DNA of 64,000 nt from Gammaproteobacteria bacterium. GTDB lineage: Bacteria; Pseudomonadota; Gammaproteobacteria; Pseudomonadales; Azotimanducaceae. Each line of letters opens with the position of its first letter. The stretch's first letter is position 1. Made by a program: the position numbers and the translations under genes. Positions 24,408-35,085 of this stretch are shown here, in pieces. A model generated the notes under the pieces. That model worked only from the letters and a program-made list of their open reading frames with translations. It was not told the DNA's origin and ran no database searches. The stretch is from assembly GCA_028821515.1 (NCBI GenBank), contig JAPPGA010000009.1, forward strand, positions 35,547 to 99,546, written 5' to 3'.

Positions 24408-25426
24408 GCACGGTGCGCGGGATCTTCTATGACGGCCTCACCTGGGACCGCCAGGACGTGCAGGTCCGATTCGATCGCAACGGCGGCATTCGCATCGCTG
24501 GAGACGGCATCGACCTGGCCCTCAAGTTCGACGATGTGAGTGTTTCCGACCGCCTCGCGGACATTCCCCGTTATCTCTATCTCTCTGGGGGCGACGCCTG
24601 TGAGCTGATCGATAACGACGCCGTGGACTCGTGGCTGGGGCAACACAATGCGCAGCGCGGATCACGGCTTCTGCATCGGCTGGACACTTCCATGTGGGCG
24701 GCGATGGCCGCGATTGGGACCATCGCGTTGTTCCTGACCTCGTTCGTGCTCTGGGGCGCCCCGGCCCTGGCGGAGCGCGCTGTCGATGCGCTACCCATGG
24801 AGGTAGACCAGACCATTGGCGACGAGTCGCTCGCCGTGTTGGACAACGTGGCGTTTTCGCCGTCGACCGTCGCGGAATCCCGACAGGCCGAAATCCGGGC
24901 GGCTTTTGACGAGATGGTGAGCGACATGGAGACCCCGATGGGCGGCCACCTCGTGTTTCGACGCAGCGAGATCCTTGGCGCCAACGCCTTTGCGCTCGCG
25001 GGCAACACCGTCATCCTCACCGACGAACTGATCGAACTGGCCGAACACGACGAAGAGATCATCGCCGTGCTCGCGCACGAAATGGGTCACATCCAGCACC
25101 GCCACGTCATGAAGCACGTGGCCCGTAGCGCGATTGTGGCCGTATTGGTGGCAGCGTACATCGGCGACGTTACCGCTATCACGGGCGTTGCGGCGACCAT
25201 GCCCGCGGTTCTCGACTCCATGCGCCATTCCCGAGCCTTCGAGCGTGAAGCGGACCGCGTGGCCCGGGACTATCTCGACAGTGTCGGAATCGCGCCCTCG
25301 CGCCTGGGAGACCTTCTCGCTCGCCTGATGGCCCAATGCCCGGAGTGCGAGGAGATCCCTCATTACCTCAGTACGCATCCGCCGTTGGATGAGCGCGTGG
25401 AAGCACTGACCGGGAACGACGGCTAA
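24404..25426 (+). CDS. M48 family zinc metallopeptidase
   Basis: A 340-residue protease. The N-terminal ~95 residues form a soluble beta-rich domain, followed by one membrane helix (AMAAIGTIALFLTSFVLWG), and then the catalytic domain: VLAHEMGHIQHRH is the HExxH zinc motif and AFEREADRVARDY supplies the third ligand Glu. STHPPLDERVEAL is the usual C-terminal M48 signature. Relatives of this layout occur next to DUF898 membrane proteins, as here. It is likely oriented with the protease domain outside the membrane (inference). Confidence 0.92.
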   Translation: MSTVRGIFYDGLTWDRQDVQVRFDRNGGIRIAGDGIDLALKFDDVSVSDRLADIPRYLYLSGGDACELIDNDAVDSWLGQHNAQRGSRLLHRLDTSMWAAMAAIGTIALFLTSFVLWGAPALAERAVDALPMEVDQTIGDESLAVLDNVAFSPSTVAESRQAEIRAAFDEMVSDMETPMGGHLVFRRSEILGANAFALAGNTVILTDELIELAEHDEEIIAVLAHEMGHIQHRHVMKHVARSAIVAVLVAAYIGDVTAITGVAATMPAVLDSMRHSRAFEREADRVARDYLDSVGIAPSRLGDLLARLMAQCPECEEIPHYLSTHPPLDERVEALTGNDG

Positions 25427-25456
25427 CCTCGGACCCGGTCCGCTAGTTGGTCTGGA

Positions 25457-27748
25457 TCAGACCTCCGGCAACTCGTGGCGCGGCACGACGCGGTCGAGGC
25501 CGTTGCGCACCATCTCGGCACGGATGAAGCGCAGTATTTCGTCGGCGTCGTCCATGCGCAGGGCCCGCGCCAGGATGCGGCGGCAGTCGCGCACGGACAC
25601 GTGGCGGATGACCCATTTTACCTTCGGGAGGTGTGTGGCGTTCATCGACAGCACGTCGTAACCCATGGCGACGCAAAGCACCGCGCCTTCCGGCGTGCCG
25701 GCGAGTTCCCCGCAGATGCCGACGCCCTTGCGTTCCGCGTGGGCCGCCTTGGAGACTTCCCGCAGCGCCCGCAACACCGCCGGATGCACTTCGCGATATA
25801 GCGGCGCGACCTGCGGGTTGTTCCTGTCCACCGCCAGCATGTACTGCGTCAGGTCGTTCGACCCGACGGCGAGAAAGTCCACCTCCTTGGCGATTTGTCG
25901 CGCCTGGTAGACGGCGGCAGGCACTTCGATCATTACGCCCGTCAGTGGCTGCCTCACGTCGTAGCCTTCTTCGGTCACTTCCCGGTGCGCGCGGTGCACC
26001 AGTCTCCTCGCGTCGTGCACTTCGGACATGCTGCTGACCATCGGCAGCATGATGCGCAATACGGCTTCGAGCCCCGCGTTGGCCTTGATCATGGCGCGCA
26101 CCTGCGACATGAAGATCTCCGGGTGGTCGAGGGTCACGCGAATGCCGCGCCATCCGAGGAAAGGGTTCTCCTCGGTGATCGGAAAGTAGGACAGTGCCTT
26201 GTCCCCGCCGATGTCGAGGGTACGCATGGTGACCGGCCGGGGGTCGAAGGCTTCCATGTGTTCTCGATAGACGGCGCGTTGCTCTTCCTCCGTGGGAAAA
26301 CGGTCCTCGGTCATGAACGGCACTTCCGTCCGGAACAGGCCGATCCCCTCGGCGCCGAGTTCGAGCGACCGCGTAATGTCGCCCACCAGGCCGATGTTCA
26401 CCCACAGCGCCACGCGCTGGCCGTCGCGGGTCGCGGAAGGCAGGTCTCGCAGGTCTTCGAGTTCCTCCGCGAATTCCCGTTCCTCCTCCATCAACGCGGC
26501 GTAGTGCGATATCACGGGGCGCGACGGGTTTGCCACGACCTGGCCGTAGAAGCCATCCACGATGAGCGTGTTCTGTTCGACCCCGTAGAGCGGAACGTCG
26601 ACCGCGCCCATGACCGCGGGCACGTCAAGCGCGCGCGCCAGGATGGCGACATGGGAGTTGGCCGAGCCTTTTTGCGAGACGATGCCGCGCAATCGTCCCA
26701 CCGGGATATCGGCGAGCATCGCTGCCGTGACCTGGTCGCCGATGAGGATGGTGTCTTCCGGGAAATCGACCTTGCGCTGCCGGATGTCTCGCAGGTAGCC
26801 GAGTACGCGCTGACCCAGTTCACGCACGTCGGCGGCGCGCTCCCGCAGGTAGGAGTCCCGCATTTCTTCGAACGCGCGCGTATGCTCCAGGATGACCTGC
26901 TTGAGCGCGCCCTGCGCCCACTCTCCGTGCAGGATGCGTTCCCGAATCTCCTCCACCAGGGCGTCGTCGTCGAGCATGCCGAGATAGGCGTCGAACAGGA
27001 CGCGCTCCTCGTCGGGTAGCGAAGAGAGTCGTCGACTGGCGCGTTCCATATCCTCGCGTACGTGGCCGATGGCGCGGTCCAGCATCTCGAGTTCCGCGGC
27101 GATGTCTTCCGCCGCCTTGTCCGGCACTATCTCGAGGGTAGTTCCGGGATGCATGACCACCGCGGTTCCGATCGCGATTCCCGGGGCGCCGGATACACCG
27201 GTGAAGCGCGTGTCCTCCTGCTCTGCGGTCGGTTTCGCCAACGCCTCGATATCGCCCGCTGCTTCCGCGTGCGCGACCACCGCCGCGAGCTGTGCCGACA
27301 GCGTGATGAGGAAGGCCTCGTCGTCCTCGTCGAATCTACGCCTTTCGCGTTGACGGACAACCAGGACGCCCAATACGCGGCGCCGGTGAATGATGGGTAC
27401 GCCGAGAAACGCGTGGAACGCTTCTTCGCCCATTTCCGGGAGGTGCAGGAACCGTGGATGGCTCGGCGCATCGTCGAGATTGATGGGCTCGGCGCGCTCG
27501 GCCACCAGCCCGACCAGGCCTTCGTCCGGTCCGATCGAGACGCGGCCCACGGCATCCGGGTTCGATCCCTGGTTGGCTGCGAACTGAAACTTGCCGGTAC
27601 CCCGGTCCAGGATGTAGATCGAGCAGAGTTCGGTCGACATGGCGGACCGCACCCGGGAGACGATCGTGTTCAGCGCAGCCCGGAAACTCGACGCCGCATT
27701 GACATCCTGGACGATTTCGCGGAGGTCTTCGAGTACTCCGTTGGTCAC
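25457..27748 (-). CDS. ptsP: Phosphoenolpyruvate-protein phosphotransferase PtsP (nitrogen-PTS enzyme I)
   Basis: A 763-residue enzyme I of the nitrogen PTS. An N-terminal GAF domain (about 1-150: [15 protein letters not shown] to [10 protein letters not shown]) is followed by the EI phosphotransfer domain with the phosphorylated His in [14 protein letters not shown] (about residue 362), and the PEP-binding barrel with [24 protein letters not shown] and [10 protein letters not shown]. The long open frame to 28177 overlaps rppH and is not the start; the GTG at 27748 overlaps the rppH TGA, giving the normal length. No Npr or EIIA-Ntr gene is nearby. Confidence 0.95.
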   Translation of the reverse strand: MTNGVLEDLREIVQDVNAASSFRAALNTIVSRVRSAMSTELCSIYILDRGTGKFQFAANQGSNPDAVGRVSIGPDEGLVGLVAERAEPINLDDAPSHPRFLHLPEMGEEAFHAFLGVPIIHRRRVLGVLVVRQRERRRFDEDDEAFLITLSAQLAAVVAHAEAAGDIEALAKPTAEQEDTRFTGVSGAPGIAIGTAVVMHPGTTLEIVPDKAAEDIAAELEMLDRAIGHVREDMERASRRLSSLPDEERVLFDAYLGMLDDDALVEEIRERILHGEWAQGALKQVILEHTRAFEEMRDSYLRERAADVRELGQRVLGYLRDIRQRKVDFPEDTILIGDQVTAAMLADIPVGRLRGIVSQKGSANSHVAILARALDVPAVMGAVDVPLYGVEQNTLIVDGFYGQVVANPSRPVISHYAALMEEEREFAEELEDLRDLPSATRDGQRVALWVNIGLVGDITRSLELGAEGIGLFRTEVPFMTEDRFPTEEEQRAVYREHMEAFDPRPVTMRTLDIGGDKALSYFPITEENPFLGWRGIRVTLDHPEIFMSQVRAMIKANAGLEAVLRIMLPMVSSMSEVHDARRLVHRAHREVTEEGYDVRQPLTGVMIEVPAAVYQARQIAKEVDFLAVGSNDLTQYMLAVDRNNPQVAPLYREVHPAVLRALREVSKAAHAERKGVGICGELAGTPEGAVLCVAMGYDVLSMNATHLPKVKWVIRHVSVRDCRRILARALRMDDADEILRFIRAEMVRNGLDRVVPRHELPEV

Positions 27749-28263
27749 GGCTGGTCGACGACGGTCAGTGACGGAGCGAACTCGCGCAGCATGCGCCGGT
27801 AGACGTTCTTCTTGAAGTTCACGACCTGGGTCAGCGGATACCAGTAGCTCACCCACATCCAGTGGTCGAACTCGGGTTTGCCGGAACACTTGAGATCCAC
27901 CAGCGAATCGTCGCCGAGCAGGCGGAGCAGGAACCACTTCTGCTTCTGCCCGACGAACTTCGGTGACCTGCCGCCCCGGCCGTTGTGGCGCAGATAACGT
28001 TTTGGCAGCCGGTAACGCAACCAGCCCCGAGTCGAGGCCACGATCTCGACACCGTCGCGTTCTACGCCGACTTCCTCGTAGAGTTCCCGGTACAGCGCGG
28101 TCTGGGGTGACTCGTCGCGCAGGATGCCGCCCTGGGGAAACTGCCAAGCGTCGTAGCCCCCGACACGGCGTGCCCACAGTACCTGTCCCCGGTCATTCGC
28201 GATGACGATGCCAACGTTCGACCGATAGCCGTGCGCGTCGATGTTGTCGCGCGTCCTTCCCAT
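27745..28263 (-). CDS. rppH: RNA pyrophosphohydrolase (Nudix)
   Basis: A 172-residue Nudix hydrolase that removes pyrophosphate from 5'-triphosphorylated RNA, opening mRNA to RNase E decay. The start [20 protein letters not shown] and WQFPQGGI are RppH-specific, and the Nudix box is [22 protein letters not shown]. It is immediately upstream of ptsP with a four-base overlap (GTGA), the same order as in many Gammaproteobacteria. The start ATG at 28263 is divergent from the DUF255 gene with 55 bases between. Confidence 0.95.
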   Translation of the reverse strand: MGRTRDNIDAHGYRSNVGIVIANDRGQVLWARRVGGYDAWQFPQGGILRDESPQTALYRELYEEVGVERDGVEIVASTRGWLRYRLPKRYLRHNGRGGRSPKFVGQKQKWFLLRLLGDDSLVDLKCSGKPEFDHWMWVSYWYPLTQVVNFKKNVYRRMLREFAPSLTVVDQP

Positions 28264-28318
28264 GCGGTCGATTGTTCCACATAAGCTATCATCCGTCGAA
28301 ACACGTCACGGGGCGGAC

Positions 28319-30376
28319 ATGAATCGGCTCGCCGAAGAGACCAGCCCCTACCTCAGGCAGCACGCCGACAATCCCGTCGATTGGTACCCTTGGAACGATG
28401 CGGCGCTTGCGAAGGCCCGCGACGAAGACAAGCCGATACTGCTTTCCGTGGGCTACTCTGCCTGCCACTGGTGCCACGTGATGGCCCATGAGTCGTTCGA
28501 AGATGCCCAGACGGCGGAAGTCATGAACCGGCACTTCGTCAACATCAAGGTTGACCGGGAGGAAAGGCCGGACCTCGACAAGGTCTACCAGTTGGCGCAT
28601 CAACTGCTAACGCGGCGAACGGGGGGTTGGCCGCTCACGATCTTCCTCGATCCCGAGACGCTGTTGCCGTTTTTCGCAGGCACCTACTTCCCTCGCACGC
28701 CCCGGTTCAACCTGCCTGGTTTCGCCGACCTCTTGGTACGCATCGACGAGGCATTCCGGACGCAGCGCGACGTCCTTGGAGAGCAGGGCCAGAGGCTGTC
28801 CGACGCGCTCTCGAGCCTGGAGCCGTCCGGCATCGCCCCTGAAGGCCTCGCCGACGAGAAGCTCCTTGTGGCGGCGCGGGATCAGCTCGCGGGCAGTTTC
28901 GACCGGGCCGAGGGCGGGTTCGGCGCGGCGCCAAAATTCCCGATGCCGAGTTCCATGGACCGGCTGCTGCGGCACTGGGGGTATTCCGGGAAGATGGGCC
29001 AGCGCGACGGCGATGCGATGGAGATGGTGATGATCTCCCTGACGAAGATCGCGCGTGGAGGCATTTACGACCACGTCGGGGGCGGATTCTGCCGCTACTC
29101 GACGGACCGGCACTGGGAGATCCCGCACTTCGAGAAGATGCTGTACGACAACGGATTGCTGCTGACGGTGTACGCCGACGCTCTTGCGCTTGGAGACGAT
29201 CCGCTGTTCGAGGCGGCGGTGCGCGAGACTGCGGGCTGGATCATGCGCGACATGCAACACTCGCAAGGCGGGTACTTCTCGGCCCTGGACGCAGACTCGG
29301 AAGGCGAGGAGGGGAAGTACTACGTGTGGCGGCGGGACTCGGTGAAGCGACTGCTGACGCCTGATGAGTACCTCCTTGTGGAGACGCTCTACGGCCTGGA
29401 CAAGCCGGCGAATTTCGAAGGCAGATGGAACTTCCGCCGGCGGGATGCGTGGCGCTCGGTACTGGATCGCCTCGGCGTCGAATCGGAAGCAGGCGGGGAA
29501 CTGCTGAGGTCGGCGAAGTCGAAGCTCCTGGCGGAGCGCGACACCCGGGTGCCGCCCGCGAAGGACGACAAGGTGCTGACCGCATGGAACGGGCTGGCGA
29601 TCCGCGGCATGGCGCGGGCCGCAGTCCGCCTTGGCGAGCCTTCCTGGTTAAGGTCAGCGCAGCGCGCCGCCGACTTCGTCCGGGAGAACCTGTGGGACGG
29701 GGAACGCCTGACCGCCACCTGGCGCGATGGCACACCCAGGTACGCGGGCTACCTGGACGATTACGCGAACATGCTCGAAGGATTGATCGAACTGCTCGGC
29801 GCCGAGTGGCGCGATGCCGACGCTGCGTTCGCGAAGGCCCTGGCCAATACGATGATCGGTCAATTCTACGACGCCGACGAAGGCGGTTTCTTCTTTACCG
29901 CCCATGACCACGAGGCCCTGATCCACCGGCCCAAGCCAACACTTGACGAATCGATGCCGGCTGGCAACGGTGCGGCCGCATGCGGACTGACGGCGCTTGG
30001 TCACCTGTTCGCAGACACGCGCTATCTCGACGCGGCCGCGGGTACGCTGGAGGCGCTGCGCGGTGCCATGGAGCAGTATCCTGCAGGCCACTGCACGCTG
30101 CTTTCCGCCGTGGAGGCGAATGTCCACGCCCCGGAGCAGATCATTGTGCGCGGGCCCACCGGCGGCTTGGATCCTTGGCTCGATGTCGCGCGCGAAGGCT
30201 ATCGCCCCTGGCGGCACGTCTATGGAATTCCTTACGGTTGCGTGGAGGCACCGGTCTATCTGCCTCGGCCGGAGGATGGCGGTGTCCCCATGCGGCCCAC
30301 GGTCTTCGTGTGTCGGGGGTTGCAGTGCTCGCCGCGTATTGACGCGCTGGACGAGTTCAGAGAAACCGTGTCCTGA
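28319..30376 (+). CDS. Thioredoxin-domain protein of the DUF255/YyaL family
   Basis: A 685-residue protein. The N-terminal thioredoxin-like domain begins [20 protein letters not shown] and carries [18 protein letters not shown] with a CHWC redox pair. The remainder is an (alpha/alpha)6 barrel resembling N-acylglucosamine epimerases ([24 protein letters not shown]). This is the standard spermatogenesis-associated-20/YyaL layout and length. The function is unknown, and some members are linked to redox or cell-wall stress. The ATG at 28319 fits the family start. No partner gene is adjacent. Confidence 0.93.
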   Translation: MNRLAEETSPYLRQHADNPVDWYPWNDAALAKARDEDKPILLSVGYSACHWCHVMAHESFEDAQTAEVMNRHFVNIKVDREERPDLDKVYQLAHQLLTRRTGGWPLTIFLDPETLLPFFAGTYFPRTPRFNLPGFADLLVRIDEAFRTQRDVLGEQGQRLSDALSSLEPSGIAPEGLADEKLLVAARDQLAGSFDRAEGGFGAAPKFPMPSSMDRLLRHWGYSGKMGQRDGDAMEMVMISLTKIARGGIYDHVGGGFCRYSTDRHWEIPHFEKMLYDNGLLLTVYADALALGDDPLFEAAVRETAGWIMRDMQHSQGGYFSALDADSEGEEGKYYVWRRDSVKRLLTPDEYLLVETLYGLDKPANFEGRWNFRRRDAWRSVLDRLGVESEAGGELLRSAKSKLLAERDTRVPPAKDDKVLTAWNGLAIRGMARAAVRLGEPSWLRSAQRAADFVRENLWDGERLTATWRDGTPRYAGYLDDYANMLEGLIELLGAEWRDADAAFAKALANTMIGQFYDADEGGFFFTAHDHEALIHRPKPTLDESMPAGNGAAACGLTALGHLFADTRYLDAAAGTLEALRGAMEQYPAGHCTLLSAVEANVHAPEQIIVRGPTGGLDPWLDVAREGYRPWRHVYGIPYGCVEAPVYLPRPEDGGVPMRPTVFVCRGLQCSPRIDALDEFRETVS

Positions 30377-30499
30377 TCTGATCTTGCCGTCGGCGCGCAG
30401 GCCTGGAGGCGGCTTCTGATGGCTCCGGGTGTGCGCCTGAAATCCGTCAGCCCTCTGGGCGTCGGTTCAACCCGGCCGCTTGTTCGCCTCCGACGTGCA

Positions 30500-30522
30500 A
30501 TTCCAAATCTCTACTTTGGAAT
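30500..30522. repeat. AT-rich hairpin in the convergent gap 30377-30627
   Basis: ATTCCAAA (30500-30507) and TTTGGAAT (30515-30522) form a perfect 8-base stem with a 7-base loop. The surrounding ~45 bases (30498-30542) are strikingly AT-rich in an otherwise GC-rich region. It lies between the converging DUF255 and gcvPB genes and could act as a two-way terminator, or be the leftover promoter/operator of a lost gene. The other bases of the 251-base gap show nothing recognisable. Confidence 0.5.
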
Positions 30523-30627
30523 ATCATGAAATTCTAAATTTGCGCATCGCCTGCCCAAGCGTTCGCGAAACAGCTATGGGAGGGCTTGCTCGAGTAGGAC
30601 GGCCTCTGCGAGGGTGGGCGACCCGAA

Positions 30628-32106
30628 CTACCCGCTCGTTGAAGAATGATCCCCAAAGCTGGCTGGTGCCGCTCGCCAGCGAAGGTCGAGCCTGCGCGCC
30701 GCTTCCACGTCGTCGAGGCGCTTCGAGGGCAGCGTGTGCGGCGCCGACCTGACGAGTTCGGGGTTGGACGCCGCCTCGGCCAGGACGCTGATCATCGCTT
30801 CCACGAACGCGTCGATCGTTTCCTTGGATTCCGTCTCTGTCGGTTCGATGAGGAAACACTCCGGCACAAGCAGCGGGAAGTAGGTGGTGGGTGCGTGTAC
30901 GCCGTAGTCGAGCAGGCGCTTGGCAAAATCCATGGCGGTGACGCCGCATTCGCGTTTCTGCCTGGCGAGGGTCACGATGAACTCGTGGCAGGCGCGCCGG
31001 TCCGGGTAGGCGATGTCGAAACCGGCGTGCTGCAGGCGCGTAGCCAGGTAGTTGGCGTTCAATGTCGCGAACTCGCCGACGCGGCGCATGCCTTCAGGCC
31101 CAAGCATGAGGGCGTAGGCCAGGGCGCGCAGCAGGATGCCCGCGTTACCCATGAAGGCCGAAAGCCGGCCTATGGTCTCGGGGGGCTCCTTCCATCGATA
31201 ACCATCAGCCGTCTTCTCGACGATGGGCCCGGGCAGGTAGGGCGCCAGTTTCTCTCCGGCACCCACCGGCCCTGCGCCGGGTCCGCCGCCGCCGTGGGGC
31301 GTCGCGAACGTCTTGTGCAGGTTCAGGTGCAGGACATCGAACCCCATGTCGGCGGGCTTCACCTTGCCCAGCACCGCATTCAGGTTGGCGCCGTCGTAAT
31401 ACAGCAGGCCGCCCGCCTCGTGGACGATGGCGGCGACTTCCTCGATGCGTCGTTCGAACAGTCCGCAGGTGGAAGGATTGGTGGTCATGAGTCCCGCCGT
31501 CTCCGGCCCCACCGCCGCCCTCAGGGCCTCGATGTCGACGTCGCCGTCGCTTCCGACCGCCACCTCGCGCACCACGCATCCGCACATCGACGCGGTCGCG
31601 GGGTTCGTGCCGTGTGCCGTCGAGGGCACGAGTACCTGGTTGCGACCGGTGTCGCCGCGGGCGACGTGATAGGACCGGATCATGGCGACGCCGGCGAATT
31701 CGCCCTGGGCCCCGGCCATGGGCGTCAGCGAAACGGTGCGCATGCCCGTCACACGTTCGAGGATCTGCTGGAGTTCGTAGAGGCAGGCGAGAAATCCCTG
31801 GCTGACGGACTCGGGCGCCAGGGGATGCCGGTCCAGGAAGCCCGGGGCGCTTGCGGCCCGGTGCGCGCCTCGCGGGTTGTACTTCATGGTGCACGACCCG
31901 AGCGGGTAGAACTGCGTGTCGATGGAATAGTTGTTCCCCGACAGACGCGTGTAGTGGCGCACCGCCTGGAGTTCCGAAACCTCCGGCAACCCCGGCGGCT
32001 CAGCCCGCAACGCCGATTCGGGAAGGTTGTCGATGGACTCCGGTGCCGGAACCTGGGCGCTGGCACGCCGCTCCGCGCGGGCGAGATCGAAGATCGTCTC
32101 CATCAT
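30628..32106 (-). CDS. gcvPB: Glycine dehydrogenase (decarboxylating) subunit 2
   Basis: The 492-residue PLP-bearing half of P-protein of the glycine cleavage system. HYTRLSGNNYSIDTQFYPLGSC opens the conserved core, STAHGTNPATASMCG follows, and the PLP Lys is in HLNLHKTFATPHGGGGPG (about residue 262). It acts as a heterotetramer with GcvPA to decarboxylate glycine and pass aminomethyl to the GcvH lipoyl arm. It overlaps gcvPA by four bases. The C-terminal ~40 residues (after SAPHTLPSKRLDD) follow the usual family ending with a short extra tail. Confidence 0.96.
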   Translation of the reverse strand: MMETIFDLARAERRASAQVPAPESIDNLPESALRAEPPGLPEVSELQAVRHYTRLSGNNYSIDTQFYPLGSCTMKYNPRGAHRAASAPGFLDRHPLAPESVSQGFLACLYELQQILERVTGMRTVSLTPMAGAQGEFAGVAMIRSYHVARGDTGRNQVLVPSTAHGTNPATASMCGCVVREVAVGSDGDVDIEALRAAVGPETAGLMTTNPSTCGLFERRIEEVAAIVHEAGGLLYYDGANLNAVLGKVKPADMGFDVLHLNLHKTFATPHGGGGPGAGPVGAGEKLAPYLPGPIVEKTADGYRWKEPPETIGRLSAFMGNAGILLRALAYALMLGPEGMRRVGEFATLNANYLATRLQHAGFDIAYPDRRACHEFIVTLARQKRECGVTAMDFAKRLLDYGVHAPTTYFPLLVPECFLIEPTETESKETIDAFVEAMISVLAEAASNPELVRSAPHTLPSKRLDDVEAARRLDLRWRAAPASFGDHSSTSG

Positions 32107-33494
32107 GCGGCCTTCCTGACGGCGTCACGCAACGTGTCGGCGAACTGCCGGATTTCCCTGGCTGTGCGTTTTTCCGTGGCGCACACGAGTAGGCAGTCGG
32201 CCAGGTCGCTGAAGTAGGGACCGAGCGCGAGTCCGCCCAGGATGCCCTGCGCCGCCAGCGCTTCCACCACCGGCTGTGCCGGCCGGTCAAGACGCAGCAC
32301 ACACTCGTGAAAGTAAGGCGAATCGAATCGACGGGGCAGGTCGAGTGCCGCCACGAGGTCACGCGTTCGCGCGTGGCAGGCGCTCGCGACGTTGCGCAGG
32401 CCCTCGGGACCCAGAAGGCTCAGGTAGATGGTGGCGGCGGTCACCAGGAGACCCTGGTTCGTGCAGATGTTCGAGGTGGCCTTGGCCCGCCGGATGTGCT
32501 GTTCGCGCGCCTGCAGCGTCAGCGTGAAGCCGGGTTTGCCATCGAGGTCCCGGGTGCGGCCGACAATGCGCCCGGGCAGTTGCCGCACCAATGACTGCCG
32601 CGTGCAGATGAAACCAAAGGACGGTCCGCCGGATGCCATCGGGATGCCCAGCGGTTGGCCGTCGCCGCACGCGATGTCGGCGCCGTCGTCGCCCCAGTCG
32701 GCGGGGGCCTTGAGGAGGCCAAGGGTCAGCGGATTTACGCACGCGATGGTCAGGGCGCCGCATTCGTGTGCCTGGTCCGTCACTGGGTCGACATCCTCAA
32801 GCAGACCGAAGAAATTGGGCTGCTGTACCACGACTGCCGCGGGTGGTTCGGCCAGGTCCTTCAACAGGCCCGGGTCCGCCAGGCCGTTATCGCCATGGGG
32901 GAGTTGCGAGATTTCGATGCCCTGCTGGCCAACGATGTTGCGGGCTGCGGCCACGTAGAGCGGATTCACCGCGCCGGCCAGGAAAACGCGCCGACTGCGG
33001 CTCGCCCGCCGCCTGCCGCCCGCCCGCCCGCCCGGGGCGCGCCGCTCGCCCGCGCGAACCGCCATCAGGATGGCTTCGGCGAGTCCCGAGCCGCCGTCGT
33101 ACACCGACGCGTTGCAGACGTCCATGCCGGTTAGTTCGGACATCATGGTCTGAAACTCGTAGACCAGTTGCAGCGTTCCCTGGCTTGCCTCTGCCTGGTA
33201 CGGCGTATAGGCGGTCATGAACTCGCCCCGGCTGGCGATGTCCCAAACCGCGGACGGAATGTGGTGGTCGTAGGCGCCGGCGCCCAGGAAACAGGGTCCA
33301 GTCTCGTCCGCGCGGGCGCGTTCCACCATGCGCCGCAACGTTTCCATTTCGGTCAGGCCCGCAGCGTCACCGTCGCCACTGTCTCTGGCTAGCAGGTTCG
33401 CCGGGATCTCGTCGAACAGTTCGTCGATATCCGCCGCACCGACCACCGCCAGCATGGATGCCACGTCAGCCTTGGTGTGCGGGATGAAGGGCAT
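32103..33494 (-). CDS. gcvPA: Glycine dehydrogenase (decarboxylating) subunit 1
   Basis: The 463-residue partner of GcvPB. Family blocks are PFIPHTKADVASML, FLGAGAYDHHIPSAVWDI, AYTPYQAEASQGTLQ, the VYDGGSGLAEA segment and GDGQPLGIPMASGGPSFGF. In the middle, between AVRAGERR and VFLAGAVNP, there is an Arg/Gly-rich insertion (about 33010-33045 in DNA, GCCC repeats) not expected in the family. It probably forms a surface loop from microsatellite growth. gcvPA starts 62 bases after the gcvH stop. Two separate P-protein subunits are unusual for Gammaproteobacteria, where a fused GcvP is the rule. Confidence 0.95.
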   Translation of the reverse strand: MPFIPHTKADVASMLAVVGAADIDELFDEIPANLLARDSGDGDAAGLTEMETLRRMVERARADETGPCFLGAGAYDHHIPSAVWDIASRGEFMTAYTPYQAEASQGTLQLVYEFQTMMSELTGMDVCNASVYDGGSGLAEAILMAVRAGERRAPGGRAGGRRRASRSRRVFLAGAVNPLYVAAARNIVGQQGIEISQLPHGDNGLADPGLLKDLAEPPAAVVVQQPNFFGLLEDVDPVTDQAHECGALTIACVNPLTLGLLKAPADWGDDGADIACGDGQPLGIPMASGGPSFGFICTRQSLVRQLPGRIVGRTRDLDGKPGFTLTLQAREQHIRRAKATSNICTNQGLLVTAATIYLSLLGPEGLRNVASACHARTRDLVAALDLPRRFDSPYFHECVLRLDRPAQPVVEALAAQGILGGLALGPYFSDLADCLLVCATEKRTAREIRQFADTLRDAVRKAA

Positions 33495-33556
33495 CGTGGT
33501 TTAGGTGCTCAAGTCGGCGTCCTTTGCCTGGACGTCTGGACCGCGCAAGGTCTGTT

Positions 33557-33946
33557 TCACTCCGATTCGCAGAATTCGGAGTACTCGGCGGCGTCCATGA
33601 GGTCGGCCAGTTCGTCGGTTGAATCCGGCTCGATGGCGAAGAACCAGCCGTCGCCGTAGGGGTCCTGGTTGACGAGCTCCGGGGTGTCGTCGAGCGAGGT
33701 GTTGACGGCGACCACTATCCCGGAGACGGGTGCATAGATGTCGGATGCCGCCTTGACCGACTCGACCGCGCCGGCTTCCGCGCCGGCATCCACCTGCTGG
33801 TCGACATCCGGCAGTTCGACGTAGACCACGTCCCCGAGTTGCTCCTGCGCATAGTCGCTGATGCCGACGACCACATGGCCGTTGTCGTCGAGCCGGGCCC
33901 ATTCGTGTGTTTCCGCGTACTTGGCTTCGTCCAGCGTATCGGTCAT
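33557..33946 (-). CDS. gcvH: Glycine cleavage system H protein
   Basis: A 129-residue lipoyl carrier that shuttles the aminomethyl group between P- and T-proteins. [21 protein letters not shown] is the N-terminal signature, [12 protein letters not shown] follows, and the lipoylated Lys is in [17 protein letters not shown] (about residue 64). [12 protein letters not shown] completes the domain. The frame is open to 33991, but the ATG at 33946 gives the normal length. It lies 28 bases after gcvT in the same operon. Confidence 0.97.
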   Translation of the reverse strand: MTDTLDEAKYAETHEWARLDDNGHVVVGISDYAQEQLGDVVYVELPDVDQQVDAGAEAGAVESVKAASDIYAPVSGIVVAVNTSLDDTPELVNQDPYGDGWFFAIEPDSTDELADLMDAAEYSEFCESE

Positions 33947-33974
33947 GGCTCTTCCCGGCTTTTGCGCGTACCTG

Positions 33975-35060
33975 CTATCTCTTTTTGGCAACGAACGGCG
34001 GCCTGACGATTCGACCGCGCCGTTCCCGCCCCCTGATGAGGATGCCGACCTCTCCGGTGGCGGCCCGCGGCACTCGCGCGAGGCCGATACTGTACCCCAA
34101 CGTCGGGGAAAAGATACCGCTTCGAACCTCGCCCTCGCCGGCCTCCGTGATCACCTTCATACCGTGTCGCATGACACCCCGATCTTCGAGTGCGATACCG
34201 GTCAGTTTGTTCCCCACGCCATTGGTCCGTTGTGCCTCGAGCGCGGTGCGGCCGATGAAATCCCGGTCCGCCGGTTCGAACGCCACGGTCCAGCCGAGGT
34301 TCGATTCCAGCGGCGTGGTCGTTTCGTCCATGTCCTGGCCGTACAGGTTGAGGCCGGCTTCCAGCCGCAGGGTGTCTCTTGCTCCCAGGCCCGCGGCAAC
34401 AACGCCCGCCTGGGCCAGTTCGCACCATAGCCATGGCGCGCCCCGCGCGGGAAGCATGACCTCGATGCCGTCCTCGCCGGTGTAGCCGGTTCGGGCGATC
34501 ATCCATGTCGCGGCCTTGTGGGGTACATCCAGCGCGTGGAACCGTTTGAGTTCGGCAACCTCCGAAAGCCCCGTGGCGTCCACGAATCGCGCAATGGCTT
34601 CGGGGCCTTGCACGGCAATCATGGCGACGTCTTCCCGCTCGACCAGCACGGCGTCGAACCTGTCGGCCCGTCCCTTGTACCAGTCCATGACGGCGTCGCG
34701 TGTCGCCGCGTTGGAGACGACACGGTAGCCGCGGTCCCTGCGGTAGACGATCACGTCGTCGATGATGCCGCCGGCCTCGTTCAGCAGGACGCCGTAGAGC
34801 CCGCCTCCCGCCGACTTCAGCTTTCCCGCGTCGTTGGCTACGAGATGCTGCAGGAACTCCAGGGTGCTGGTGCCCTCGATATCGACGATGGTCATGTGGG
34901 AGACGTCGAACATGCCGGCGTGATTGCGTACCGCGTGATGCTCGTCGATCTGGGAACCGTAGCGGATCGGCATGGCCCAGCCCGCGAAACCGGCCATCTT
35001 CGCGCCGGCGGCGAGGTGCGTATCGAACAGCGGGGTGCGGCGAAGCGTCGGGTCGTTCAC
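33975..35060 (-). CDS. gcvT: Glycine cleavage system T protein (aminomethyltransferase)
   Basis: A 361-residue tetrahydrofolate-dependent aminomethyltransferase. [22 protein letters not shown] and [13 protein letters not shown] mark the N-terminus, [16 protein letters not shown] the folate-binding loop with its conserved Asp-Gly-Glu region, and [22 protein letters not shown] the core. The start is GTG at 35060, preceded by GAGGTGG. It is 25 bases downstream of the UbiH-type gene. No glycine riboswitch fits in that gap, so the set is probably read from the pepP promoter or an internal one. Confidence 0.96.
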   Translation of the reverse strand: MNDPTLRRTPLFDTHLAAGAKMAGFAGWAMPIRYGSQIDEHHAVRNHAGMFDVSHMTIVDIEGTSTLEFLQHLVANDAGKLKSAGGGLYGVLLNEAGGIIDDVIVYRRDRGYRVVSNAATRDAVMDWYKGRADRFDAVLVEREDVAMIAVQGPEAIARFVDATGLSEVAELKRFHALDVPHKAATWMIARTGYTGEDGIEVMLPARGAPWLWCELAQAGVVAAGLGARDTLRLEAGLNLYGQDMDETTTPLESNLGWTVAFEPADRDFIGRTALEAQRTNGVGNKLTGIALEDRGVMRHGMKVITEAGEGEVRSGIFSPTLGYSIGLARVPRAATGEVGILIRGRERRGRIVRPPFVAKKR

Positions 35061-35085
35061 GGGGACACCACCTCGCGAGCGGTGT

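Noticed and set aside
27550..27575. GGGTTCGATCCC-like motif inside ptsP
   Set aside because: Lies within conserved coding sequence; no cloverleaf.
35061..35085. Glycine riboswitch before gcvT
   Set aside because: Only 25 bases separate the genes, far too short for the aptamer.
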